A stretch of 64,000 nt of DNA from Paragyromitra xinjiangensis (taxonomy: Eukaryota > Ascomycota > Pezizomycetes > Pezizales > Discinaceae), in assembly GCA_038503065.1 (NCBI GenBank), contig JBCAMK010000007.1:1-64000 (forward strand). Reading direction: 5' to 3'. Made by a program: the position numbers and the translations under genes. This document shows positions 22,174 through 33,615 of the stretch, in pieces. Position 1 is the stretch's first letter; each line of letters starts with the position of its first letter. The notes below the pieces were generated by a model. It was not told the origin of the DNA. It searched no databases and saw nothing but the letters and a program-made list of their open reading frames with translations.

Positions 22174-23766
22174 ATGACTTCTTTCGATGAGCTGTGTACA
22201 ATTCCTATCTCTGTTCTGCCAGAAGAAAAGTACACACAGGTAAGCTTCTGTACCCCAATAATTGCCATTATGTATCTGGACTCACAGAGATAGTTGACCA
22301 GCACCAATATGTAGCTTCTCTCAAATCTCCAATCCCTCGACAGCCTGACAAGCTCTCATATAGATCATGGAGAGCTAGATGATTACTTCAAGTTCTTTTC
22401 TTGGTTAATATCTATACTTCGGCCGACCGCTGAGATATTACCGCCAGAGAGAGTGCTCGAAGATGATGATGTCTCTCCACCACCTACCCTAGCCTTGTTC
22501 CAGCAGATGTCTGTTCTTGCGCTCAAGCTTATAGAACGAGCTCTCAGTAACCGTTCATACAAACCACAAGAACTCTTGCCAGATCTTGCCGTTGCCGTAG
22601 TATCACACATAGACGCATCAGATCCATGGACAACACCCGAATCACGAACATTGGCAGAGAAGATACTCAGCGATAACAAGGAACTTCTCACTACCACTCA
22701 GGTCCTCCAAGATCACATTCTCAAAGGGGTCGTAAAACCTCAGTTCTCAGCATCAGGTTCACTATCATCAGCCCAAAGCCAACTCACATCCGACGGCCGC
22801 AAAGCGCTCCGCCCATCCACCCGAAGGGCCCCTGCCCTCGGTGTCTCTGCCCCACCATGGCGACAAGAACGACCTGAAACTACAACACTCCTACACTGGG
22901 CTATCCGTACTCTCGACACCTCCCAGATCGAGCCTTCATGGCATCTCCTCATACCCCCAATCTTGACGCTTCTGGATGACTCTTACCCCCCCTCTAGGGC
23001 GCGGGGGTGTAACATCTTGACTACTCTGCTCGTCAGATTAGATGAGCAAAAGATCCCCCGCGGTGGAAAATCGCTTCTTTCCCGTACAGGCTTAGGGCCC
23101 GTAATCTGGGATGCCGTCACCCCTTGCCTACTTTCCCTCCCTCCCCTCACACCTCCATCCCACTCAATCCCGCTACTCGCCGCAGCCTACCCAGCTCTCA
23201 TCACACTATCAAAATCCATGACCGTTGGTAAACAAACACAAAAAGACCATGCAAAACTACTGGATAAGCTCATCCGTGATGGTATCCTTCGCGGAATGCA
23301 GTTCGGTGGGGAGAATGTTCGTGTTGCGACCGTTCTCATGGAGTCGCTTTCCTTGATTGTGGCCGATATGGGCATATGGACTGTGAGACATTTGAAGGAG
23401 GTTGTGCCGATGCTGTCGGATGTGTTATCGAGTCCCTTCGGAACTACTTACATCCCTCTACTCGCTGTGGCGGTGAAGGCGCTGAAAAGTGTGCTAGTGG
23501 TGTGTTGGATTCGTATTTCCCCATGGGTTGCTGAGGTGTTGAAAGGTGCGTGCGTGTGTTGGAACAGAATTAGGGAGGAAGAAGAAGAGAAGGGGATGGT
23601 GTTCAGGGAGAGAGTGGATATAGTCAGTATCAGGAAAGATCTGAGAGAGCTAGTGATAGTTTTGAGGGTTGCAGTTGAAGCAGATGGGACAGGGAAACAA
23701 CTCAAAGAACTTGAGAGAGAGATTATTGGTGCGGATGGGAGGCTGGAGGGGTTATTTGTGGCATAA
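22174..23766 (+). CDS. TTI2: Tel2-interacting protein Tti2
   Basis: Two exons (22174-22239, 22315-23766) give 505 residues. The junction reads EEKYTQ/LLSNLQSLDSL in frame. The body is all-helical and HEAT-like, with the Tti2-type block TTTLLHWAIRTLDTSQIEPSWHLLIPP followed by LTLLDDSYPPSRARGCNILTTLL and VLMESLSLIVADMGIW. In the TTT complex (Tel2-Tti1-Tti2) the protein works with Hsp90 to stabilise PI3K-related kinases such as TOR, ATM and ATR. The alternative 3' splice sites at the first intron put stop codons in frame; only the AG at 22314 keeps it open. Confidence 0.9.
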
Positions 23767-24236
23767 GGTATCCGAAAATGTGCCTGACACTTGATCACGA
23801 GTAATAGTACGTGATTATAAGGATTAATGAAGATGGAGTTGATTATAGTAGATACTGCGAGCATAACTTAGGGCTAGGCTGTAAGAGACTTCATGTTACT
23901 AGTGTGAAAGAGAGATAGTCAGGGAATGGGAAAGAAGTACATAGCAGAATAAAGCATTCACAGAAGCAGTAACAACTGCAACCATGTCTTTATCATATAC
24001 TCACTAGTCTGAAATATCATGTGAATTCTACAAAAATACAATCGGAGTAAAATAGCGAACGGGAAAAACCGAAAACAAAGCCAAGATCGAGCTCCATTTA
24101 ATCACCTATAACTATAGAGCTAACATTGCTGAAATACAAATAAAGTAGATTCGTTGGAAGTGAAAAAAATTCCTCCCCCAAGATAGCTCGATCCAACCCC
24201 ATCCGAGCTAGAAAAATTTACCACACCCCAATTACA
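23767..24236. other. Intergenic between convergent genes
   Basis: No gene is supported. It holds the 3' flanks of Tti2 and of the small unknown protein at 24237. Confidence 0.5.
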
Positions 24237-24761
24237 TTAACCAAGCGAGGAAGTACCTCGGATATTGTTATTTATAGAGGCCACAACCGTCAAAACGACG
24301 TTGGACATAAGATAGATAAATTCCTCGTCCAAATAATCCATCCGCGGCCGCCCGACAAGAAAGTGTCTTGCACGGCTAACGAACGACTTTGCCCCAGGCC
24401 CATACTTCTCCAGCCCTTTTACACATCTATCTCCCTGCTCTTTTAGCTGTTCTTGGCAGCTAGTTACTGCTGGATCCCCGGCTTCAGGGTTGGCAGGCAG
24501 CGTCGCTACCACTTTGGAGTAGTGTTGGTGCGGTTTTCCCTCTATTTGGGAGCAGATACTCTCTGCGCACTCCATGATTCTTTCCTCTAGAATACCATAC
24601 ACATCAACAACCTTTGGGTTACTTTTTCGGCATTCGCGGTACTTATTGAAAATTTCTCGAGCCTTAGCTTCGCTTTCAGACTCCGAGAGGATCTGGGTCT
24701 CTGGATCTAAAAACGGCCCTATCAAATTGATTAACTCTTGATCAGCTGCTGGTTGCTCCAT
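24237..24761 (-). CDS. Conserved-looking hypothetical protein, about 174 residues
   Basis: One exon starts at the ATG at 24761 (MEQPAADQELINL). The protein is predicted mostly helical, mixed-charge, with no signal peptide or membrane segment and four scattered cysteines. It ends SINNNIRGTSSLG. I recognise no family. Codon use and length look genuine, and the gene sits alone between Tti2 and a divergent acidic protein. Confidence 0.5.
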   Translation of the reverse strand: MEQPAADQELINLIGPFLDPETQILSESESEAKAREIFNKYRECRKSNPKVVDVYGILEERIMECAESICSQIEGKPHQHYSKVVATLPANPEAGDPAVTSCQEQLKEQGDRCVKGLEKYGPGAKSFVSRARHFLVGRPRMDYLDEEFIYLMSNVVLTVVASINNNIRGTSSLG

Positions 24762-25475
24762 CTTGGTATTATCTGTAGTCTTAAGTTCCAAGTTTCGTAA
24801 GTGATGAGATTTAGGTATTCTGGTATGTCAGGCTTCAGACTTGGGAATTCAGGCCTATTTATGGACGTCAAAACGCTTCGCTCCAATCCAATGCGCTGCA
24901 TCATACCAAGAGTATTCCGAGCGTCTTTTCGCAAATTAGCACAACAATGAGTGTTTGCTTCCATTTGTATTAGCACAACGGATCATTCCCTCGGATGGTA
25001 GACTAGTGTCCCTTGACAGAACTTCATCGAGGACACAGTTAATGGAACCTCACCTCAATCCACCGTGTATCACTCGAACCAGCAATCAGCAGCACCATAC
25101 CACATTCTTGGAAAGAAAACCACCTTTTCCACGCTCGCAGTGACTAATTCCACTTTTCAGACTTCGAACATAACTAAGGGCTGGCCCTGACAACCAATAA
25201 GATTCTAGACATCTTGGAGCTGCAGCTAAGCTTCCACCAATCAGATTCGTATCGAGCCAACACAGCAACTACGACATCACGGAACAATCACGGAACAATC
25301 TTTGTTTCCATCCCATATCTCACCTCTTATCCGCAGTTCGAATTAAACACACTCCTACTACACCAAACCTACCCTTAAAATTACCGCTTTCGAGCACAAT
25401 CACCCCCTCTATAGCTCTAAGACCACTAGTAAAATAGGTCAAACACTCGATTATTCCTCTCTCTAGTTCTTTCTC
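24762..25475. other. Intergenic, divergent upstream region
   Basis: This lies between the starts of two divergent small genes at 24761 and 25476. Short open frames on both strands have no recognisable content. Confidence 0.5.
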
Positions 25476-26045
25476 ATGGAGCCTTCGACCCCAAATCCAC
25501 CTTTAAGCTTCCTAGCAAGGATGGAAGCTGAAGAGCGAGAATACGCAGCACTGATGGCCCAGGCCAAGAGCTCGCTTGCACGAATCAAGGCGATAGAAGA
25601 GGGGTTTGGCAAAGTGCAAGCAGAGCAAAATGCCAGGGAAGGCGAACAAACAGCGCGAACGAAGGATCTCCTCTCACGTATCGAGGCGGAAGCAGAGTTA
25701 AGGGTAGGAGAGCCAATGGAAATTGCGCAGGAAGATGTGAAGCCTGAAGAGGAGGACCACACTATGGAGGAGAACGAGCAAGTAGGTCGGGAAGATCATA
25801 TGGAAGAAGACGATCGGATGGAAATGGCAGCGGATGGTCCAGACCCACACTCACTCCCACCTACCAACGGCTTAAACAAACCGGAGGGCTCCAATTTCCC
25901 TGAATTGATGGAGCGGGCGAAAAAGCTTCTTGCGGAAATCTCAATGGATGGAGATGGTCAGGCTGCGCCAAAAGAGCCCAAAGCGCCAGGGACCAAAGAA
26001 ATGTGGACCGAAGAGGAGTCTGACGCTTTCTGGAACTCGATGTGA
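25476..26045 (+). CDS. Acidic coiled-coil hypothetical protein
   Basis: This is an ATG-started single exon of 189 residues. Residues 13-75 form a heptad-rich helix (EAEEREYAALMAQAKSSLARI...). They are followed by a very acidic Met/Glu/Asp stretch and a second short helix (FPELMERAKKLLAEI). It ends WTEEESDAFWNSM. The composition suggests a soluble, partly disordered protein. No family is recognised. Confidence 0.55.
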   Translation: MEPSTPNPPLSFLARMEAEEREYAALMAQAKSSLARIKAIEEGFGKVQAEQNAREGEQTARTKDLLSRIEAEAELRVGEPMEIAQEDVKPEEEDHTMEENEQVGREDHMEEDDRMEMAADGPDPHSLPPTNGLNKPEGSNFPELMERAKKLLAEISMDGDGQAAPKEPKAPGTKEMWTEEESDAFWNSM

Positions 26046-26272
26046 TGTCCAGTTTAAAGGGAGATTGAAGATTAAGAGAAAGACGTATTTATGACAAGAT
26101 GATACCAAGACAAGGGTAATTATACTGTATTCAATTTAATTATTTACCGTCCCTTTTTTTCTCCAAACGTGTTCTACATTGATCGCAAAATCCTGCCCAC
26201 TATAGAAATTCGTAATCTCATTTTAATTTCTCTAGAACAACTTTTGAATATTTACCTAGCCTCTCCCCACAT

Positions 26273-28216
26273 CTAATCCTCATCCCAGTTAGGGTTCGGT
26301 GCAGGCGGCTTCGGTCCTCCGGCCTGTCGGGCCACGATGATTTGGTCAACTGAAAGGACTGTGCGCGCCGCTTCCGTTGCCAATTTAATCGCCCAGCTCT
26401 TAGCCACGAGTAGATCCAAGATTCCCTTCTCTTTCACATCAATCATACCAGTCCCCTTTTCATCCTAAATCGAGAAAAAAAGTCAGCGATTGACTCGAGG
26501 GGAATGAGAAATGGGGGAAATGCCTCAATATCAACGCCTGTATTCCAGTTATCTCTCTTATGGTGCGCGGCGTAAAGTCTACTCAAAACCTCCGTAGCAT
26601 CCAGTCCGGCGCTTTCTGCAAGAGTACGTGGGATAACCTCGAACGCTTCACCATATTTCTTGATGGCATGTTGTAATATACCAGGAGTTTTCTCACCGTA
26701 AGCGACGATTCGCTCAATTAACTGCATCTCGGTTGCCCCGGCGCCAGGAACAAGGCGAGGGTCTCGGGTGATAGCCTTGACCACATTGACACCGTCATCA
26801 ACAGCTCTTTCAACGTCGTCGAGATAGTTCTGGGTGGCGCCACGGATGACAATAGTTGCAGTTCTAGTGGTCTCATCCTCTACACACACGTTAGAACTCT
26901 GTCTCATGCTTCAGGAGCGAATGACCGGGTACCTTGTCTGAACACTGTTACTCGATCTCCTCCAATCTCCTCCGTCTCCACAACGTCCACAGTTCCCATC
27001 TCGTCTGGCATTGGCGCGCCCAACCTCGCTAGAGGGGTTGCGCCAACAACCCGACACAGTCGCCTCAGCTCGAACTTGCTAAGAATCTTGATAACGAGGA
27101 TCTCGTAGCGGTTCAGGTAATGCAGTGCCAACTCGCCAAGGGTAGATCCAGCAACGACCACTCTTACACCAGAATCACGGATTTCCTTGATGATAGCCTC
27201 CAGAGAGTTCTCCTCGCCCTTTGTAAAATCTAGCATCTCCTTCGCGTTGTGTAGTAATACTGTGCCTTTGGTCTCGGTCTGCGAGATATCGATTGCGCAA
27301 GAGTATACACCGACTTTAGCCTTCAGAGCTTTTTTGACCGTGCCATCCGGTGACCTCGGGAAGACCATTCCTCTGACAACACGGCTCTGCGGGAGAGAAG
27401 ATCCCATAATCTTGACGACACGGATGTTGTCGACGTTGAAATTTACGGGATTCTTTGGCATAACGGCAAGAACAGCTTCGGCTACGAGAGGAGCAAGGAG
27501 GTCTTCATTGCCGTATTGTTTGGAAGAGATGACAGTCTTGATGGCCTTGCTAAGTTCCTCAACGGAGCGGATGTCCTGAATTTTGTCGACCGAGAGCTCT
27601 GATTAGACAGCACATTAGAACTAGAAACAAGGGGAAACAGAATATAGCTTTCAGAAGAATAGCGAACCTTCTAGGGTTTTCAGAGCAAACTCTCCAGCTT
27701 TCTCGTACCCGTTGACAATTTCCGAAGGATGTAAACCGATTCGAATCAACCCCTCGGCCATCTTCAGCATCTCCCCAGCCAACACGATCACCAAATTCGT
27801 AGCATCTCCCATCTACCGATAGCCCATTAGCCAATAACCCCCATCCATCCCGTAGTAAGTCCTCACCTCAGCCTCCTGCTGCTGGCTAGCCATAACCACA
27901 AGCTTCGCCGCCGGATGGACAACCTCCAGCTCCCTCAGAATCGTAGCAGCATCCGACGTGAGGATCATCTTCTGCAGATGGTTGATAACGATCTTGTTAC
28001 GGCCGAACGGACCTAGAGACGTCAAGACAGTCGAGGCAATTGTGTTGCAGGCATCGATGTTGCGGATGACGGCACCATCTTCACTCGCGTATCTGTAAAT
28101 GACACCTCCGTTAGTATTATTCCCGCTCCGAAGGTAGCAGAATCGAGGGAAACTCACGATTGGTAGCCAGATTTGAAGAGGCCGCTACCAGGAGCGGATG
28201 GAATCTGCAGCGACAT
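26273..28216 (-). CDS. CCT8: Chaperonin CCT/TRiC subunit theta (Cct8)
   Basis: It encodes one of the eight subunits of the cytosolic ring chaperonin that folds actin and tubulin. Exons begin at 28216 (MSLQIPSAPGSGLFKSGYQS/YASEDGAVIRNIDACN). Signature segments include TSLGPFGRNKIVINHLQK, the MGDATNLVIVLAGEMLKMAE nucleotide-binding region after an intron ending at 27813, VVRGMVFPRSP, GATQNYLDDVERAVDDGVN and LVPGAGATEMQLI. The C-terminus SVDQIIVARQAGGPKPP...WDED is typical of Cct8. One late intron (26523-26465) appears to be GC-AG, because only that junction keeps GVDIE/DEKG. The expected length is about 550 residues. Confidence 0.95.
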
Positions 28217-28874
28217 GACTGCGTATTATGATAGATGGACAGATATGAACAGATGCACCTGTGATGTTGTTCAGGATATCGCCGGTTTGTAGAGGGGCGT
28301 CGTTGGTGTGGGGTGTTGTGCAGCGGGGAGGTTTTGGTGTAACGCCCTGAAAAGTTTCCAGGGAGATTAGTCAGCTGAGCCGCACTCCTTCACCATCTGT
28401 CACTCGACAGTTCTTAAGATCTCATTTGATAACCCTTCTTAACAGTCTGTGGTGCTTGTATTCATTTTATTTGATCTTTTTTGGTGTTCGCTCTCTAACG
28501 AATAAAAGCATCTAGAGCTTCACATTAGGAAAGATGACTCTATCTCTTTGCTAAAGAGGGGCTTAGAGAGTTCTCTTTCTTTTCATTCTCAGTGTGGTTG
28601 GTCAGACGGGCTAATAAAGCTTGGATGTACTTGATGAACTCACTATCACTATTATCAACGGGCTATTAAAGTGCTCTGCTCTCAAATCTCCGAGTGGTAA
28701 TCTATGGTCTAAAACGGTATAAAAATTGATTTATTCAAAATAATTCTGCGTCTACGGCTACTTGAAAAAATAAAACTTAAACGCCCACTACAAATTCCAC
28801 TTTGCAAAGAAACCAAATAATGTCTGCAACACCAAAAACAAAAAGAACGTAGGACAACCCAAAACCTTCCCCCG
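28217..28874. other. Intergenic between CCT8 and the ankyrin gene
   Basis: No gene is supported. The part next to 28216 should contain the CCT8 promoter. I see no repeat or motif of note. Confidence 0.5.
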
Positions 28875-30308
28875 CTAACATATATCCTTAACAACTTTAA
28901 AATAATCTTCCGTATGCCGATGAATCATCTCCAGTCTCAAATTCGTCAACACCGTATTAAAATACCCACGCGATTCCGCCACCTCCTGAGCCGTACTCCC
29001 CCTGATGTCCTCCGCCATAATATCCGCCCCCGTCTCAAGCAGTAATAAAATGGTTTTGTTTCTACCCTCAGACGCAGCAGCATGAAGTGGAGTCCACTTT
29101 TCTCTATTGCACAAAGTGAAGTCAGCTCCCCGTTCAAGTAGGAGTTCAGCGGCAGCCCTATGCCCTTCAAGTGCAGCAAGATGTAATGCTGTCCATCCAG
29201 CGTGATCAGGAACTGAGATAAGCGAGCTGTCTTTGTTTAGCAAGATCTCCACCACCTCTTTGCACCCGCTCAACGCGGCCTCGTGTAGTGCATTCCCTTG
29301 TCTACCGTCCAGTGCGGTGACATCCGCGCCTTTCTCCAACAGCCATTGCACCTTCATAGCATACCCGTGCCCCGCCGCTTCATGTAGTGGGAGGCTTCCC
29401 CTCCCGTTTGGTATCGTGAAGTCGGCGCCTTTGTCGAGTAAGAACTTGAATATTTGCCCGTTATATTTATGGTACAGTGCAGCGAAGAGGGCGGTTTCCC
29501 CCCTACTATCCTGGGCTGAGATTTCTGCTCCATCTGCGACAAGTTTTTTAACAACTTCGTAATGGCTTAATGAACAAGCTACATGGAGTGCTTTTCTGTC
29601 TCTTGGATATCTGTCCCAGCTGTCCGGGGCGGGGTCTAGATGTCGGCAGTGGAATTCAGCTTGCAAATATGACTCTAGGTTCCCAGGCTTTCCCAGGAGT
29701 CGGAGGATTACATCTGTGGTTAGATGTTCATCACATCGCAGGATAAAATACGGGAGGTTATAAGCCGCAAAATCAAAGAAAGGGTAGGCCTTATACCGGG
29801 CTTCAAATGACTCGGGGCATTTGCAGACATTGTCAAAGACATCAAGCGAAAGATAAGTTGCGCATACAATAGCCATGTGTTCACCCATCTCTAGAAGTTC
29901 AGCATGTTGAACTAAAAAGTAGGAGGTCTTAGCATCACTTATTCGGATTGTGCCTGAGTCGCTGACAGTGATAAAGCCTGCGCAGATATCGAGAATCATT
30001 GATTTATCCGGTAGCTTTAACTCCTCGTGTTTAGTTTGGTTCCGCCTCACAGCGACTGCCACTTGCAGCTGGTCGATCGTGATACTCGAACATTGAGTTC
30101 TTAGACTCCAATCTATTTCGTAAAGAATTGAAAGAGTCCTTATCGCCAGCTTGACAGTCTCCTTTGGTTGACTATGCAAACGCTCTAGGGCTTTCTGCAG
30201 GTTGTAAAAGAGGACCAGATCCTCAGAATCAAGAATGCTACCGACTTCCTGCAGGTTGTAAAAGAGGAGCAGATCCTCAAAATCAAGAATGTCACCGACT
30301 TCGTACAT
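28875..30308 (-). CDS. Ankyrin-repeat protein with NLR-type winged-helix remnant, lacking NACHT
   Basis: This is one exon of 477 residues from an ATG at 30308. Residues about 40-190 (ERLHSQPKETVKLAIRTLSILYEI through LSLDVFDNVCKCPESFEARYKAYPFFDFAAYNLP) match the winged-helix region that follows the NACHT domain in fungal ankyrin NLRs. About seven ankyrin repeats follow (KALHVACSLSHYEVVKKLVADGA; TALHLAALEGHRAAAELLLERGA; TPLHAAASEGRNKTILLLLETGA). No P-loop is present in this frame or upstream. At the N-terminus an 18-residue unit ending LFYNLQ is duplicated in tandem. It looks like a truncated NLR that retained a start codon, or a standalone ankyrin adaptor. Confidence 0.75.
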   Translation of the reverse strand: MYEVGDILDFEDLLLFYNLQEVGSILDSEDLVLFYNLQKALERLHSQPKETVKLAIRTLSILYEIDWSLRTQCSSITIDQLQVAVAVRRNQTKHEELKLPDKSMILDICAGFITVSDSGTIRISDAKTSYFLVQHAELLEMGEHMAIVCATYLSLDVFDNVCKCPESFEARYKAYPFFDFAAYNLPYFILRCDEHLTTDVILRLLGKPGNLESYLQAEFHCRHLDPAPDSWDRYPRDRKALHVACSLSHYEVVKKLVADGAEISAQDSRGETALFAALYHKYNGQIFKFLLDKGADFTIPNGRGSLPLHEAAGHGYAMKVQWLLEKGADVTALDGRQGNALHEAALSGCKEVVEILLNKDSSLISVPDHAGWTALHLAALEGHRAAAELLLERGADFTLCNREKWTPLHAAASEGRNKTILLLLETGADIMAEDIRGSTAQEVAESRGYFNTVLTNLRLEMIHRHTEDYFKVVKDIC

Positions 30309-30690
30309 TTTTGTGGTCCGGTAAGTTGAAGAATGTTGTTGGTATGAGGAATGGAAATTTTGGTGTCGCTGTTTTTCTTCTTAAATTTATGCTGAGATAG
30401 AATCTACTAACGCAAAATGCCATTGAATATACGTTCAAGTCAACCAGATGTCACCGCGGGATCTCAAAATCCTTCTAGGGGCGCAAAATAATTTCTATTG
30501 CAGAAACTTTTACTTTTAAATGAAACTGCAAACATCCCCTCCCGGAAGAAAAGAGTATCTTGTAAACCCAATAAATTGAAGGCAAAAAAGATTGTATCGT
30601 AAAAGCCGTAAAGAAAAACAGAAGAAAAAGAAACCCGAATATTTATATTTAACAAACCGATACCAAACAAGCCTCCCTGATATTCTCCAT
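30309..30690. other. Intergenic between two minus-strand genes
   Basis: This is the 5' flank of the ankyrin gene and the 3' flank of Nog1. No further feature is seen. Confidence 0.5.
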
Positions 30691-32851
30691 TTATCTTCGG
30701 TCAGTCTTACCCATACCACGCTTGCCCGAGAACTATACCATCCAATTAGAACCATCAAATGCATGAACGAAGAGGACAAAGGACTTACCAAATGTTTTGG
30801 CAGACTAGCGGTAGTATGCCTATCAGACTCTCCCTGTCTCGCCATCCGATTCATCTTCTTCTGGTTGAGCTTCGCCAGCTTCTCCGCCTTGCTCCTCGCG
30901 CCCTCATTCGTAATACCATCATCCCTCCTGTTCGTACTCCTCGCTCTGCTCTTCGCCCTTGCGATATTCCTCTCCTTCGTCGCCTGTGGGCCATCATCAA
31001 CCTCCATATCATCACCATCACCCCTGCCCGCAGCACGTCCACGGGACTTTGACCTCGCCCTCGCCGCAACAGCACTTGTATCGAAGCCCAATTTTCCACC
31101 AAGGTGTTCCTCCATCTCCGAGAGTTTCTTCCCCTGTCCTTTTGTCCGGGGAATGATGGCGCGGTTCTTAAGACTCTTCTTAGATCGAGCTGCGTTGCGG
31201 ATGAGCTGACGCTGTTCACGGATGTAGTCTGCCTTCGTGCGGATCTCAGCCTCGCTCTCGTCCTCGATTTCTTCGTCCTCGTCGTAGAAACCTGATTCCT
31301 GGAGTCGCTCCTCCTCGGCTTCAAGCTCCGCAAGCTTGGTTTCGATATCGGGATCGATAAAGTCGTATACGTTGCGGCCATCGTAGATCTCGGGGATTTT
31401 GTCGAATTTCCAGTCTGGGTTCTCGAGCATGTAGTTCTTCTTGAGATTAACGTTATAGACACCAGCACCACCCTCCTCGGCCTCGATATCGCGCTCCAGT
31501 TTTGGACGGTCGGGGTCCTCCTTGTCGTACTTCTTCTTGTTCCGGACAGCCTCGGGAATGAAGGGCTCACGCTCAACGCCGCCGATGGGACGCGAGACGT
31601 GGATGCGATTGAGGATATCGGTGATTTCCTTACCCACCGTGCCGGAAGCCGCATTTTTGAGTTTCTGCTCGACACGAGCCGCGAGGAGTCGCTCACACGC
31701 CTGGTTACGAACCTCCATGACACCTTCTTCGGTGTGGCAGGACAGTCGTAGCATCTCGACTTCTCCAGACTTTGTGATTGTCTCGAGAAGAGTTTGTCGG
31801 CTGGGCTCGAGGTCCTCAGGACGGGTCACATCGATCTTGTTGACGACGAGGAAGACAATCTTGTTGGCGAAGAGAGGTTTGATGGAGTGGAAGAGCTGGA
31901 CTTGCGCCTCGACCGTGTATCCACACTGTTCAGACAGGTCGACAAAGTAGAGGACGGCCGATCGCAAATGCGCGATGGCTGTGATGGATTGCATTTCGAT
32001 AGTGTTCATTTCCTCGAGTGGATGGTCGAGGATACCGGGAGTGTCGATAGCCTGGAATCGGAGATACTTGTAGTCAAAGTGCCCAACGTAGAGGGACTTG
32101 GTCGTGAATGCATATGGCTGGACATCTACATCGGCTCTAGTAACGGACTTCAAGAATGATGACTTTCCGACATTCGGGTATCCACAGATGAGGAGAGTAC
32201 GAGTATTGGGATCAATTGAAGGCAGACGACCAAGATGCTGTCGTACCTGCTCGAGATACTCGAGAGAACCCTTGAGACGACGGGTAATGGTGGCCATACG
32301 ACCGAGGGCAGCACGCTTAAGCTGCTTGCATTGGAAGAGCGATTGGGCGTACTTGATGAGACGAATATAGTCACGGGCAACTTGCTCAATCAGATGCTTA
32401 GCAGTGGAGAGCTGGCCAAGGGCAATTCTAAAATGGTCCGCATCGTAAAGAGTGTTCATAAGAGCGCTGTGGAACGGATGGATATCCTGAAGGCGAGGAA
32501 ACGACTCCAAGATGGCACCGAGCTTCTCAGAGAAGGTTTGTTCGGTAAATTTGACCTTGCGCAGGTAGAAGGCTGTAAAGCAGCTGTCAGCCATATTTTC
32601 AACGCCAAACATCAGAGATATAACAAACCTCTGATACGACTGATTGCGAAACCAGCACGAATCTGAGTTGGCAATCTTCTCTGGGTCCTGGACAAGACAA
32701 TGTCCAGGAACTCCTGAGAGGTAGGGACTGGCGCGATAGATTTCCAGGTCTGTAGCGCACGAGGGAATTTTGTCAGTGACATGAAATATGGGCCCAAATA
32801 ATTCAGAAGAGCAATTCAGAGCAGGATATTGCAGAAACTCACCAGCTGCAT
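30691..32851 (-). CDS. NOG1: Nucleolar GTP-binding protein Nog1 (60S ribosome biogenesis)
   Basis: Four exons (32851-32843, 32749-32629, 32572-30789, 30732-30691) give 651 residues, the usual size. The first exon is nine bases (MQL), then [20 protein letters not shown]. The Obg-type GTPase motifs are intact: G1 [10 protein letters not shown]2 in [10 protein letters not shown]3 DTPG, G4 NKID. The acidic/basic C-terminal tail includes [17 protein letters not shown] and ends [13 protein letters not shown] after the last intron (30788-30733). Nog1 inserts into the peptide exit tunnel of pre-60S particles. It is divergent from asparaginyl-tRNA synthetase, another translation gene. Confidence 0.96.
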
Positions 32852-33615
32852 AATTGCTGATTTTTATGGAATTTCGTCCAGATGTTGTTGGTGGGGGGGT
32901 ATGAGAGGACGTGCAGGGACGTCTAAGTTTCGAGGTGAGAAATGTTCTGAAGAAGTTCCAAAATCTTTTTTTTGCGTTCAAGTGTGGGGAATTGACTAAG
33001 CCAGTGGGCTAGCCGTATTAGGGAGGGTTTGGTAGAGGGCCGGGTAACAGTCAGATAGTAAAGTACTGGTACTCTTTGCAGCCTGGTGCCAGTACTACAT
33101 GTATAGAACCCCAAGATAGGTAACTGGCCGTATTGAGAACCACCAGATATGCTATAGGTATCCCATAGAAGGATAAATTAAATCTATCGACTTTATCAAT
33201 GGTCTCGACGAAGAACCGCTGAAAAGGTTCGGATAAAAACGGACTCTCGGAAGTGTTAATAACAAGCAAGATTACACAACCGAGCTTAACTTCACCCTTG
33301 AGCCAGAATTGATCGGAATCTGAACACAGAATCAGCTGCGCCTGACATTAGATCCCCTTAATCAATCGAGTCCATCGGGTTTCTGTGGAGAAACGGAGAG
33401 TTATGCAGCTTTCATCGGCTGCAATCTTGGATCGGCGGGCCGGGTAAGCGTTATCTTTTGGGCGGGGCATTTCCTTCAACTATTGTTTCACCCTCCCTGC
33501 GTTGCCCCTCTATAAACAAACTATCGTGGCCCCATCTTTACTTCCAACCTCATCTCCTCATCTCTCTACGAGATACATAATTCGCTAATTCTCTCCTATC
33601 AAATAAACCCTCTAA
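32852..33615. promoter_or_regulatory. Divergent promoter region of NOG1 and the asparaginyl-tRNA synthetase gene
   Basis: 764 bp separate the two start codons. No gene is supported within it. I did not find a telobox here, unlike the TFB1/TTI2 promoter. Confidence 0.5.

Noticed and set aside
30592..31209. Plus-strand open frames of 205 residues opposite NOG1
   Set aside because: They are antisense to a conserved GTPase gene and show no recognisable domain.
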